This document shows, one piece after another, positions 8,817 through 20,900 of a DNA stretch of 64,000 bases. The DNA is from Pterois miles (taxonomy: Eukaryota; Chordata; Actinopteri; Perciformes; Scorpaenidae), in contig CAMQGK010000038.1 in assembly GCA_947000775.1 (NCBI GenBank), positions 3,769,501 to 3,833,500 of the forward strand, written 5' to 3'. The notes beneath the pieces are model-generated. The model did not search any database, had not been told where the DNA came from, and worked only from the letters and a program-made list of their open reading frames with translations. How positions within the stretch are numbered: the stretch's first letter is position 1; each line of letters begins with the position of its first letter. Made by a program: the position numbers and the translations under genes.

Positions 8817-11338
8817 GTAACACAACAGTGTCACGATGACGGATAGATATAAATCCAGAGTTTAGAGGACAGGTTTCATTTTGAAATTAACATTATACTG
8901 AGGAGTGTATTGTTTGATGATGTGCTTCGGTATTTGTCAGCCTTGATATTGCATTATGTCAGTCTTTGCTGGACGGCAGTGTGACAGACTGATCCATCCA
9001 CCATCCTGTTTGCTTCTCAGGATGGTAAGATAGACTTCATGGAGTACGTGGCAGCGCTGCATCTTGTTCTTCGTGGAAAACTCGAAGACAAACTGAAGTG
9101 GTCTTTTAAAGTTTACGACAGAGATGGAAATGGCTGCCTGGACAGACAGGAAGTGAGACACATCGTCAAAGTAAGTATTCAGTTATTTTATTATTTTTAT
9201 TTATTTATTTATTTATTGGGTCTATCAACTTCTGCATTTATTTTGTTTTTTTTTTTTTAAATAAAAGTGATAATTGTAATAATTGCCATAATCTTAGTCA
9301 AACATTAATACTTAAAAACAAAGCAGGTGCTAATAAGCCGGCTGCCTTATATGACATATAAAGAAATAAAGAGACAACAACAAAACATGAAGACATGATG
9401 CAAACAGAAAAATACCAGCAATGGCAGAGAGCAACCGGCTGACAGACATAGAAAATAAGACCCAATTTGTATTTTATTTATGATTTAAACCAGATTTTCT
9501 GCAGTTACTTAAGAATATTTTGCATAAATGGAGCAAGCACTCATTTTCTGGGACTTCTGTTTTTTCAGACAACATGGTCCACATTCATGTTTTTATTTCC
9601 ACTTCTGATGAAGAACTGATTAAATTTTAAAAAATACAATATCTATCTCTCAACTGTAAGTTACTGTAATATCATAAAAGTATTAAAATCGTTTTAGAAA
9701 CTACAGACTGTTCTCATTAGCATCATTTTCAAAACTACAACCAGGCTCCACATCACAGTGAGGGTGAACTGTCCCTTAGCTTCGATATCTAGCAGACCTC
9801 TGATGACCTGCTCCTCTACGCCGTCTATAGTTGTCTGCAACGAGTACCGGTACTTGAAAATGGATTTACTTTGTGAAGCTTTCTGCTAACTGTCATCAGG
9901 GAAATGTCACAGCTGCCATAAATTACCAAAGCCACAACTTTAAAGGTGCAGTGCGTAGGATTTGGCAGCATCAGTATGCCTCCGCTCACTCCTCCCTCTC
10001 CAAGACTGTGGTGATGTGAGCCATTCACCTCTCTGAGGCCGTCCTTACTGGAGTGACTTCAGCAGTGAAAACTAAACGCTGCTGAGAGACTGAGGTCAGG
10101 GCTGGTTTGCTTGATACCGAGATTAAAAAACATATGTTGAACAACCTCTTTTACCTGATGGGCGTGGCACCGGGTTCAGCTGAGCTGTGTGTTAAAACGC
10201 TGCCTTTAAAAACTTTATAAATACTGTGGTGGTGTTTTTTCTGAAGAAAACGCTACTAAAACACTCCACGTTTATTTTATCAAAACAATGTTTGTGTGAC
10301 AATCATTTCAAAATTCTAGTTTCAAAACACAGCAAAAGAAATTGTATTTTTGCTTTCTAATATTTTTTGTTTTTAAATTGAATTCACATACTTGACTTTG
10401 GATTATTTTTGTTACCTAATTTACGTTGTTATTGATCTGATTTATTATTATCCAAATTTTAGTTGATCATATTTTATTATTACAATAAAATTACTCCATT
10501 TGGAGTCAGAATTATACAGTTTAGTTGTTTTTTATTGATTTTCTACTGTGCACAATGGTAGAATGTGATGATGTACAGGGTAAATGTCGTGGCTAAAGGC
10601 TCCATTGTGTGCATATAGCCTCCTGTAGTGGACATCAGTAGTATTTTATTGCCAGATTCCTTTTCAAAAAGTAGAAAACCCATTTGGCACACTTTGGGTA
10701 TCCAAGTGTCAAAAAGAGTCTTCCTGATCCTATCCTGACTAAAACCTTTGTAGGATCTTTGAGCTTTGTGTTATTTATATCTGCTTTGGCACATATTCAG
10801 TCCATCTCTGTACAGGCATCATTGTTATAATGATGTTATCCCCTGTCTCATCTAGAAAACATTTTAGGAGAAGATAAAAATGTAAATTCTTCCTTTGTTT
10901 ACTCAGACATAGTAACAGTCACAGTGTTACTGACACTGGAGATGAACTCGTTCTCTCAAACATATGAAGTGAAATTAGCTTTGTTGTCTTGTTTCCATCT
11001 GTCCAGATCATCTACAAGATAAAGAAGCACAATGATCCGAGCATCACAGGGAATATTGAAGATATTTGTGACAGAATATTTGATCTGGTGGACAAGAACA
11101 ACGACAGTAAGTTCATCACGATGTCGACTCTTTTCTGGTGCTCTAATTGTACTGTGATGAGCAGAGATTTACTTATAAATTCATACTCTGATTGTCCTTC
11201 TGTTTCTCTTGTGAAGGTCAGATTTCGTTGGAGGAATTTATTGAGGGGGCTGAAAAGGACCCATGGGTGATGGATCAGCTCAAACTGGACATTGGGCCCT
11301 GTGATTGGTTCATTGGACAGCAGGACAAGAAACCCTGA
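8616..11338 (+). CDS. Guanylate cyclase-activating protein, GCAP2-like (copy 2)
   Basis: Exons 8616-8816, 9021-9170, 11007-11106 and 11217-11338 join into 190 codons plus TGA. The start is fixed: an in-frame TAA sits at 8610-8612, two codons before the ATG. Features in order: MGQVQS myristoylation signal; ECPSG in inactive EF1 (28-32); EF2 loop DTNKDGKIDFME; EF3 loop DRDGNGCLDRQE; EF4 loop DKNNDSQISLEE, which carries Ser instead of the usual Gly at loop position 6. The C-terminus reads DPWVMDQLKLDIGPCDWF and ends KKP. Family role: Ca2+-dependent control of photoreceptor guanylate cyclase at the outer-segment membrane. It is a tandem paralogue of the upstream gene, with identical intron positions and phases (0, 0, 1). 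An AATAAA at 12155-12160 is a plausible polyadenylation signal. Which teleost GCAP number it carries is undecided. Confidence 0.94.
9021..9170 (+). CDS. GCAP copy 2, coding exon 2
   Basis: Residues 68-117, from TTCTCAG|GAT to AAA|GTAAGT, phase 0 at both ends. It holds the rest of EF2 (DGKIDFMEYVAALHLVLRG) and the whole EF3 loop. Identical length to the copy 1 exon. Confidence 0.95.
9942..10190. repeat. Fish dispersed repeat in GCAP copy 2 intron 2
   Basis: AAAGGTGCAGTGCGTAGGATTTGGCAGCATC followed by CTCCGCTCACTCCTCCCTC in nearby order is, from memory, the start of a very common percomorph interspersed repeat. It is non-coding. The rest of this 1.84-kb intron is AT-rich, with an ATTT run at about 9185-9220. 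Confidence 0.5.
11007..11106 (+). CDS. GCAP copy 2, coding exon 3
   Basis: From GTCCAG|ATC to GACA|GTAAGT, phase 1 at the end. It encodes IIYKIKKHNDPSITGNIEDI and on to DLVDKNND. The split codon becomes AGT, giving serine inside the EF4 loop where most GCAPs, including copy 1, have glycine. Confidence 0.93.
11217..11338 (+). CDS. GCAP copy 2, coding exon 4 and stop
   Basis: From TTGTGAAG|GTCAG to TGA at 11336-11338; 122 nt, the same as copy 1. The AAG acceptor is less common than CAG or TAG, but the phase and EF4 sequence fix it. Confidence 0.93.
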
Positions 11339-12154
11339 CTTCATAATGCACAGTGTGTTTTATTTTTGTGGTTAATGATTGGACGCTGAGTGACAGTAAC
11401 GGTCTGCCTTCAGTGTTCAGTCCGTCTGTTGTTTAAACAGAAGCATCAGCGTACTGTTCATATAATCTGTGCATCATTCAGGATAATCTAAGGGATTATT
11501 TCTTCGGTTGTGAGACGTGCCGACTGCTTGAAGATGAATCTTCCATTAAATCTTAATTTCACCGTGGTCTTGTACCAGGTGTGAGGACGCAGCCACACAT
11601 CATGGCTGAACGGAGCCTGATGTCTTCTCCAGAGACCTCTAAATCGTTTTTACATCTGGACACTGCTGCACAGTGACCCGAGTTCACATGCTTAAATCAG
11701 AATTTTTGTCGCCAAACATGAGTTGAATTTGTTCAATTTTTAAATCCTTAATGCTCTTTAAGGTGGACCTAATGCTATTTTAGCATGTTATTATGATGTC
11801 AGCACAGAGATCAGTGCATGCAGATGCAGTAATTCTCTTCACCCTCTTTTATCACTGTGTGCCTGGTTTAAAATCCAGAATATGTTTTTTTAATGTCGTC
11901 TGTTGTTCTGAGAGGTCGTCTGAATGTGGACGATAAAGAACATAATCGCAGTAACAAAAGAGAGGATGATAACAGGAGTGTGTGAGTTAGATCAGGGTGA
12001 ATATGAACAGTAAGGGGATCAGCTGGCCGTGTTGGTGGTGGTGAATTTAACCTGTTTTTGGCTGCTGTCAGCTGGTAGCTGCAGTGATTCTTTCTGTTTT
12101 TCTCCTTTTGTCACCTGCTGTTATTTTGTGCATCAGCACCTCTGATAAGTTCAA

Positions 12155-12160
12155 AATAAA
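12155..12160 (+). terminator. Candidate polyadenylation signal of GCAP copy 2
   Basis: AATAAA, 817 nt after the stop codon, followed by GT-rich sequence (CAGTGTGTTTGCTTG) that fits a downstream element. An ATTAAA at about 11546 is an alternative. Confidence 0.4.
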
Positions 12161-12789
12161 CTCAAGGCCATACCAGTGTGTTTGCTTGTTTTAGCAAATT
12201 CTGCTTCGTTTTTTTGCTGCCAAACGTAAGTTGCAGTGTTTTAGTGCATTAATATGTTTCCCACGTTGACTCCTGCATTTCTCGTACGACTTTTTCTGCA
12301 GCTATTTTTAAGTAACAGCAATTAAATTTTTGGATTAATCTTAAAATTTGCAGTGCAGCGCTTGATGACCCATCTTAACATGAAAAATAATCATTATATA
12401 ATGTGATTTAATAAAATGTATAAAACATTTAAAGATAAGATAAGATCAGATATATTATTTTTTACTTACAAATTCTTTACCTAATGTTTTTCATCTAAAT
12501 GTACCTGTTTCCTCACGTCTGAGTTCTGAACAAATACCGCGTCAAAAGTTTCATCTGGTTTCCATGGAAACAGAAGTTCTCAGGTGAGCACATGGATGAC
12601 AGGTTGGGCCGCTCACACAGGTGACCCTCAAGATCCAGAAAAACAAGGTGAGGCTCACCTTTATTTCCTCATCTCACCGCACAGCTCAGTGACATTTACA
12701 CAATATATTAGATGGTGTATTACATAAGAGTAACCTCTTAAAAATCTGAGTGCCTGCCGTTTGGTTCGACTGCTGTTCTGTCTTTCTGA

Positions 12790-13005
12790 GGTTGTAGCAG
12801 CTCAGTGTTAAAGCCAGAGCGAAGATACTGGCATCATATGAAACTAGAAACCCTGAGGAGTCCATCGGTACCAACCATGTCAGACTACCTTGTTGCAATG
12901 GAGACTAAACAACGCTCAAAAGCTACAAATTACAGTTACAAAAAAAAAAAAAAATGGCATTGCAGTTTTCACATGGATCCGTTGACCTCTGACCTCAAGA
13001 TATGT
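12790..13005 (+). repeat. hAT-like MITE fragment, intergenic
   Basis: GTTAAAGCCAGAGCGAAGATACTGGCATCATATGAAACTAGAAACCCTGAGGAGTCCATCGGTACCAACC in interrupted form matches the internal part of the full element at 21138-21797. An A-run at 12940-12953 interrupts it, and it resumes with CCGTTGACCTCTGACCTC. Confidence 0.6.
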
Positions 13006-13637
13006 TAAGTTAAATAAGTGTTTTGTGTTCTAAAACTACATTTTAGTCTCATCATTTATTGTCAGCAATATTGCATGTTTGATATCGTCAGCGTTGGTGT
13101 TTATAGACGTCATCGTCTCGTCTGAGTCATGGACAAAGAGGTTGTTGATGAACATAACCCAATGCAGTTTGGGGTAAAAAAAAAAAAAAACATGCCGTGA
13201 TTTGCCTGCAGAATACATTTATTGACTTGTCTACTCTGAAATGGAGTATATCTGGTGTGTTCTTTATACTACAACAGTTTAACTTAAATTAAGTATTTAA
13301 AAATCACAATATATTTGATCGTTACCCCGGTATCATGTTACACAGCCCAAATGAAGACTGACATCCATGGTGACATTTTTCAGGCTGTAAAGGAAATCAT
13401 GAAATCCCTTAATTTATTTATTTTTTCAAATGTTTTTATATCAGTATTTCCAATGGTGCACAAAGCTTGATGAAATTAATTTAAAATATATTCTAGAAAT
13501 TAAAAACCAAAATGTTTGGAATGAACTTTATTGTATAGTTGCAGTCAGGACATTTAGTGATGAAAACCATGAAAAATACATGTGTTACAGATTAAAATCT
13601 TAACCACTAGATGTAATTTTGTTTACCTGTTTATGTG

Positions 13638-13638
<1 letters not shown>

Positions 13639-13680
<42 letters not shown>

Positions 13681-13682
13681 AC
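13639..13682. repeat. (TA)n microsatellite followed by (CA)n
   Basis: An alternating TA run of about 30 nt passes into ACACACACAACAC. Intergenic. Confidence 0.9.
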
Positions 13683-13746
13683 ACCCAAGAATACAGGTGA
13701 ACTTGCTCAGTGTCAGCTCTTTTAGTCACCTTATGGAGACCTCCTG

Positions 13747-14196
13747 GGAGCTTTTACTCTATGGATTTAGCCAGACTTACTATTGTTAGCCTTTAAGGCT
13801 CTTTACCTAACAGTATCATATCCTTTGGCTTCACAGAGACCCCAACTGAGCCAGACAGACACCATTACTATTTTTGTGTTTTAGCCCATTTACATTACTG
13901 CTGCCGATATTTCAAAATAATGTTTTTAATGTTGTTTTCCAGGAGACCACGGGCTTCCATTGGCTGGTGTTTAGTGTGAAAATCAACTTGCAAAGACTTG
14001 TAGGAATACATCACATCTGCTTTGATGTCCAAGTTGAGTGGATTTGCAGTTGTACATACATACAGTACATACATATTTGAAATGGTTATGTGATGGGTGG
14101 GGGCGGGTGTTTGTGAAGCCAGTGGATATCATGCTGTTAGGCAAAGAGCCTTAAAAGCTAAGATTAGTAAGAGGCTAAATCCATAGTAAAGGTTCC
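13747..14196. repeat. Inverted-repeat element (arms of about 96 nt)
   Basis: The left arm (13747-13842) and right arm (14101-14196) are reverse complements over most of their length; both hold TATGGATTTAGCC and AAGGCTCTTT.CCTAACAG blocks in opposite orientation. About 258 nt lie between. No coding potential; either a MITE-like or foldback element, or a local inverted duplication. Confidence 0.7.
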
Positions 14197-14879
14197 ACGC
14201 TTTAGGGTCAACGTATAGGGATCGGAGAGTTCAGGTCAGGCTGCCAGCGTCTATATGTGATGCACCACCAGCCGCCACCAGGCTTCTTGCATTCATTCAT
14301 TCATTCAGTCACCAAGCATAAGAAGAACAGGGATAAGAATAATATGGCAAATTGATGTACAGTATTAAATTTATTATATTTTATATTGCATTTTATTTCA
14401 TTTATCTTTCATTATATTTCTTATACAGTGTATTTTCTTTTTAACTTCTGCACTATTTTATGTTTCATGTCTGGAATTCTTAATTTTATCATTGCCAGTG
14501 ATTGAACAGTAATAGTAATGTCTTAATAAACACCAGTTGTTAAATAGAATACAGATTTTTATCTTATTTTTATAATTATTATTATTATTTTATTTACGGT
14601 ATGATGCTTTACGGTAGGTGGCGCTATGTATCTACATGTTAGTATTGCAATCCGCCAAAAAGCGGAACAAAGAATAAAGACCGAGGCTGTTAAAACGAAA
14701 ACGGAAATGATGGGGCGGGGATGATCTTGGTGTTTTTGCCTCTTTGAAAAGATAACACAGGCCTCCTCTGGAGAAAAAAAGCATAAAATGAGCTATAACA
14801 GGTCCATTTATATCCATGCATTCATGTATATTATTTCTGTTGTAGTCGATGATGATTATATAAATAAATCCACTGATTC

Positions 14880-15088
14880 CTCGGTGATCCGAGCGGATCC
14901 GAGGAAAAACACTTCCGGGATCTGTCACCGTGTCAGAAGAACGCATGCGCAGCTCCCTCCCAGTTGTCTGTTGACAAACGTGACCACTGAAACTCATATC
15001 GTCGCAAAGCGGAATAAAATGTATTTTCACGGGGTTTTTGTCGACGTTGTGAGGTTTCGGGTGGATTCTTCATGAAGCTGTGAATCCG
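14880..15088 (+). promoter_or_regulatory. golgb1: Probable golgb1 promoter and first non-coding exon
   Basis: This short region is GC-richer than its surroundings and holds an ETS-type ACTTCCGGGA (14911-14920) and an NRF1-like ACGCATGCGCAG (14941-14952), typical of housekeeping TATA-less promoters. A good donor, AATCCG|GTAAGC, lies at 15088/15089 and a second, ACCCG|GTAAGTCA, at 15342/15343, so two alternative first exons or one longer exon are possible. A tiny upstream frame, ATG AAG CTG TGA, lies at 15071. The coding start exon has its own acceptor at 17847. Transcription start not determined. Confidence 0.55.
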
Positions 15089-16505
15089 GTAAGCACTCAA
15101 AAGTCATATTTAACGGGTACGAGTGGCTTGACGAAGCTAATTCATCAAAATATGCAGTTCAGTGCTAGCTAAATTAGCATGTAGCGAGATAAAGTTAGCT
15201 AGCTGGCTGGATTGACGTTAGCTACAACTGGTATTTGTTTAAATAGCTAACTGGCCGTCTTCCCGACGACCACACCGGCCCCCGAGGCCTTCTGCTGGTA
15301 CAAGAGTGAAGTCTTTGCGGATCAATTGAGCCGTGGTACCCGGTAAGTCAGTTAGCATAGCATCTGGAGATGCAAGCGAGTACCTTAGCTCATGTCAAAA
15401 CCACTAAAAAAAACAACTTTTAGTGACGCTCGACTGTTAACAGCAGTGTGTTTTGAAATGAGAATTATCTCCTGCTGTGTTAGCAATACTTTCTGTGCTT
15501 TCTGCCCTTTTAAGTTCATTGAAAGCAATGATTATAAACAGCAAAATAAACGACTTCAAGACAAACACAGTGTCATGTCTGCCTGCCGTATATTTCACTC
15601 TTTCATATTTCATAATTAGTCCTCATATTGCTGAATTTAATAAACAACAACGGCACAATCAGGACGGTTCTGTGTCTGGTAATGCACCTGTTATTGCTCA
15701 TTATAAATAAGTAAATTAATGTTGTGTTTGTGATAATTGACATAAGGTTTGGTGGATTATGAATTTAAGTAAGGACACAGTATAGCCACAGTAGTATGTA
15801 GGGTTATGTAGTCTGCTGTGGTATGCATGAGAAGACCAGTTTGACCTGATTTTTCCCTGTGTCACGTGGTTTGGGCTTGTTCAGTAGGCTGAATGAATTT
15901 GGCTGATCCTGCACCCAGTCAATGTACTCAACGTTATACCAGGCCTCAAGCTATGGCCAGTTCATTGTTTGGATGCTAACTGCTAACAAGAGTCACACCT
16001 GTCGATCTGGCTTTAAACACTGTTGTGCCTTTCTGCTGCTGAAATGGTGCTTGCAGCAGCTGGAGAGTGATAATGGGTTTATAAATATGTTTGGTTCTCT
16101 GTTTGACCTACATCCCAACTACTACTTGACTTGTCCTACCTCTGACGAACGGACCTGAAAACCTGAACGCCTTCTTCTGCTGTCTGCTATTCTACTCTAG
16201 GATGCTTGTAAATATTTAAGGGACGCAGAGAGAGTGTAGTCTTGTGTTGCAACTGCAACTCTATAAGAGTTGACCTGCTCATTAATTTAAACAGTCCTGC
16301 TCTTTGGAGGTAAAACATCTCTCTGCATTGTATTATGTGAACCAGAATCATGAATTTGACTCCTATTTTATGCAGCTCACTCACTGTACATACACAGACT
16401 AGAAATAAAAAATAAAAGATTACAATAATAAAAACAAAATAGTCTATATAGAAGTCAAGTGTTCTGGATGTTATAAACAATAACAATTATTAGTAGTATT
16501 AGTAT

Positions 16506-16760
16506 CATCCATCCATCCATCCATCAGCTGCAACCGCTTATCTTGTTCGGGGTTGTGGGGGGGGGGGGCTGAAGACGATCCCAGCTGACATCGGGTGAAG
16601 GTGGGTTCACCCTGAACAGGTCTCCAGATTGTCACAGGACTGACACCTAGAGACAGACAACCATTCCCACTGACATTCAGTGAACCTGTATGTCTTTGGG
16701 CTGTGGGAGGACATCAGAGAACCAGGGTAAATCCACGCTACCACAGAGAGAACTTGCAAA
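16506..16760 (-). repeat. Fish interspersed repeat with (ATCC)n edge
   Basis: It starts in (CATC)n, then GCTGCAACCGCTTATC, a G-run (16554-16568), GATCCCAGCTGACATCGGGTGAAGG and the remains of a header about CACTGACATTCAG...GGAGGACATCAGAGAACC. This is a very common fish element; the block at 17444-17615 is a copy in the opposite orientation. Confidence 0.6.
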
Positions 16761-17443
16761 GTTGATCCCAAGTTAGGAAATTGTGGAAATGACAAATAAT
16801 ACTAAACAAATAAACCATCCTGACGTTTTTTTCCAAGGTTGAGAAACGAAATCCGAGTACCAAAATATTTCTATACATGACATTTAAAATAGTTCTTAAC
16901 TCATCATAGTCTGAACAGTACATAAGAAAATGTGATTAATTTTCAATTTCTCCTAACTCACATACTTCACACAACCTGTCGTCCTCCTGGATCTTTTTAA
17001 ATCTACATGTACATGTGGAAATTTCTATATACTGTATGTACAGAGTGACAGGTATGTACATATTACAAAATGTACATTAAGTGGCAGATGATACTGTATG
17101 TACATATTACAAAACAAAATGTATGTAAAAACTGGAAATTATAATCTAAAAATGTGCATTAAGGACTGTAAGAATTATAACGTATAATGGCAGCAGTGGA
17201 TATTTGGTGTCAAAATCGTAAAATTACACATGTTCATGAGGCATTATTTGACTTGCCCTCCAAGATACAAGATAACAGAAATGTAAAACTGCTTTAGTAA
17301 CAGTGAAATAGCTTTCTGAGACTGTCTTGCTCTGTGAGTTAAATTTATTTTAACATGAAACAGGATGCTGGAGTTGAAACTCGGGGAGGGACCATTCAGA
17401 AATTTAAATCTGTGGAGTAGGATGTGAGCGTGAATGGTTGTCT

Positions 17444-17615
17444 GTCTATATGTTGTTCGTCTCTATGTGCCCTGTGATGGTCTGGCGACCTGACCAGGGT
17501 GAACCCCGCCTTCGCCCAATGCCAGCTGGGATCGGCTCCAGCCTCCCTGCGACCCCTAAGGGGATAATCGGTTGACGATGGATGGATGGATGGATGGATG
17601 GATGGATGGATGGAG
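17444..17615 (+). repeat. Fish interspersed repeat ending in (GGAT)n
   Basis: CCTGTGATGGTCTGGCGACC...AGGGTGAACCCCGCCTTCGCCC...GGGATCGGCTCCAGCCTCCC...GGGGATAATCGGTTG runs into about nine GGAT repeats (17578-17613). Same family as 16506 (inverted) and 6906. It lies about 230 nt upstream of the golgb1 start exon, in the first intron. Confidence 0.7.
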
Positions 17616-17862
17616 TAGGCAGTGTGAAAGCATTTTTATTTGATTGGTGGGACAGAGCTGCTAATTTTCTGATGCCGTCACTTTGAGACATAAAGGCAGA
17701 AATGGCTCTGATGGATAATGACGACTGATTTGATTGATTGAATATTTCCTGAAAGCTAATAAACCAGAGAACCCAAAGCTGACGCATGAGTAATGAAATG
17801 GACACTTTACTGGATTCTGAATAATTTATTTCCTCTGTGTGTTTTAGGTCTAAATTGAAACC

Positions 17863-17907
17863 ATGCTGAAATGGCTCTCCGGGGAAGAGGGAGAGCCTGG
17901 CTCTGTA
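17863..17907 (+). CDS. golgb1: golgb1 coding exon 1 (start)
   Basis: Acceptor TTTTAG at 17847, then 15 nt of leader and ATG. It encodes MLKWLSGEEGEPGSV and ends phase 0 at GTA|GTAAGT. The first residues match the human giantin start in pattern. Confidence 0.88.
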
Positions 17908-20900
17908 GTAAGTACACATCTTCATATTTTATCATTACTTGAATGGCAACATTATAATCTGTGTATACACTTTCGCAATGACCATATAGTTTGTGTAGGT
18001 TTGTCTAACCATAATTAACCGCATGATTGTCCATAGTTCAGTGTGATCAATCAAACATTTTTTTATCTGTTGTAAATGTCCCTTACCCACACCAAAACTG
18101 ACAATAGCTGCTCTATATGGTACAACAACTGTGTAATATCACTACTCCACAGAGTGACTTGATTTTAGTCACTTGTGCTGACAGCGTTTCTCAGACAGCA
18201 GACATTTTCATGAGTGACTTCATGTTACCTTGTGCAGCCTCACTACTACTAACAATACAACTGGCTCAAAGGAAACCCAGCGAAAGCTCTGCAGCCTGTT
18301 TCATGTCCAGATAAACTGGCATTAGGTAGACTGCTGAGCACAGGGTTTTGACTCAGACAGCCAGAGCTCACACTTCCTGTGAGGGGAATCACTGCTCCAG
18401 CTTAAATCCCCACACCCCCATCCTATTATTATTAGTATTATTAGTATTATTAGTATTATTAGTATTATATGGGGGCGGCAGTAGCTCAGTCTGTAGGGAG
18501 TTGGCTTGGGAACCGGAGGGTCACCGGTTCAAGTCCCGCCATGGACCAAGAACTGAGTGTGAACTGGTAGCTGGAGAGGTGCCAGTTTACCTCTTGGGCA
18601 CTGCCGAGGTGCCCCTGAGCAAGGCACCAAACCCCCAACTGCTTGGGGTGCTTGTCAGGAGCAGCCCCCTCACTCTGACATCTCTCCATTGTTGCATGTT
18701 TGTGCATGTGTGTGTTCGGGTCTGCATGTACCGTGTATAAGTTAACAACAGAGTAAAAAAATTGAATTTCCCCTCGTGGGACTAATAAAGGACTATCTTC
18801 TTCTTCTTCTTCTTCTTCTATTACTACTCTACTGCCTATATGGGCTATTAGATCTTGCTGGGAAAGTGATTGAGGTGGAACAAGAGAGCAGTATACCTCG
18901 TCTTTACCTCAGTCAAGTTTGTTTGAGTGGTATTGTTGCCTTGAACTGGAACCGGCGTTTTCCATGGTAACGCTATGAGAAATGGCTCTCCTAGATTGAT
19001 TGTATTATAAATGTAGTAAAGCATGTGAATAGCAGCTATTCCAGTTCAGACAGGATAGTGTGATCATAGCTCTGCCTTCTACTGTGGAGAGATGGAGGAC
19101 GACCTGAAGATAAGACAAGATAAGATAAGGTAACCTGCACTAGCATATTTAGCTAGGTTATGATGACCTACACTAGCATATTTAGCTAGGTTATTATGAC
19201 CTACACTAGCGTACTTAGCTTTAGCATATTTATTTATGGTGTCTCTTCAGGGTTATTTATATAAATATACTATAAACATACATAAGATAAGATAAGATAA
19301 GAGATAAGATATTCCTTTATTAGTCCCACAGTGGAGAAATTTACAAAGATAAGATGAACCTTTATTAATCCCCGGAGGGAAAAACATTTACATAAAGCAG
19401 CAGATTTGTCCGCTCCCATGTTGATAAGAGTATTAAATACTTGACGAATCGCCCTCTAAGGTTCATTTAGAAGAGGTCAAAAATGTGATTAACTGGGGAC
19501 AATCGTGTGATTAATAACAATTAGATATTTTAATTGATTGACTGCCCTAATTGCAATATATTGCAATACTATAAGCAAAGTCATAGATTGTGATTTTTTT
19601 AATGATTTTTTTCAATTTTAGGAAAGCTTCCAATTTTTCCTCGCCAAAATTTTGCGTAACTTTGGAGCATTATTTAGCTTCCTTAGCAACAAACTAGTAT
19701 AACACAGAACCAATGGATACCTTAGGTTTTCTGCTACAACTTCTGAAAGATCAAATGGCGGCAGTTTCTTAAGAATCTAATAAGAAATCAATACAGCATT
19801 ACAGAACATAATATCATGATACTTATGCATATCAATATTTTCTTACACCCCTGTTTGGAACTGGTTCTCAATCACAAGAGTCACAATCTCTGTTTTATAT
19901 GTACACTGTATACACTTTAAAACAGGCAGTATGCTCCAGATCAAATTGCAGATGGCTCTCTAAAATGTTGTTGCAAACAAATCCTACACTCATTCAACAG
20001 ATTATGTGTTCATTTGTTGTCCAGCCAGGATGTGCATTCAGATCTTTCTTATTGGTCACTGGCCCACCATCTCCCCTGTCTGTCCCCAGGGTCCAGGCTC
20101 TCCCCGGGGTGCTGCTGCTGCTGTTGCTGGTGGAGGGGTTGCTGTAGAAGAAATGGCCGAGCGGCTCACCCAGACTGAGCTGCTTGTCACTCAGCTGAAG
20201 GAGATAATCCGGGAGAAGGATGCAGCACTTCGCTCCAAAGATGACCAGCTTAAGGTGAGCATAGTTTCTCCCCTGTCTTCACATGGCCTGCCTCTCGTCT
20301 GCAGGCATGCTGCTGATTTATCAGTAGAAAGAAAAGACCTACATTATGAGCCCTACTGAAGAGGTCAGTGTCATTATAGACATGTTATTACACGAAACGT
20401 CCACTGGCTCTATGAAATCATCATTAGGGACAAACTCAACACAACAACTCAACAATCCTTGGGAAACCTGTAATATAATAATCATCTGATGAATTCTGGC
20501 GTGACCTTGTTGTGCTGTATACTTGTTATTTATACCCACATAACTTACCCTTGTGCTAAAATAGGGGCCATGTTTGATTTGACTTTCACTTCGGTGATTA
20601 TCTAAACCATGACACTGAATGCTTCTGCTTTGTTCCCAGTATGTGTCTCTCATTTACTGGTTGCATATTATCTAAATGAAAGTTCATTCTTGATGACCAT
20701 AATTGTCAAAATATTAGCGTCAAAACTAGGGCTGTCAAAGTCAGCGCGATAATATCGCACATTGCTTTTAACATCACTAATATCTTCAACACATTAGAGA
20801 GTAGGTTGCAATGTTTAGGCTGTAGCTTTGTTTTAAAGCTGGAATGAAAGTACTGGTATGATATGCAACTAGGAAACATAAAGAATCCGTTGGTACCAAC

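Noticed and set aside
14632..15030. Minus-strand 132-codon open frame over the golgb1 promoter
   Set aside because: No recognisable protein character; it overlaps the promoter elements and is most likely chance.
18480..18550. A tRNA gene suggested by A and B boxes
   Set aside because: The tRNA-like head has no matching acceptor stem and runs into a SINE body with a LINE-like tail.
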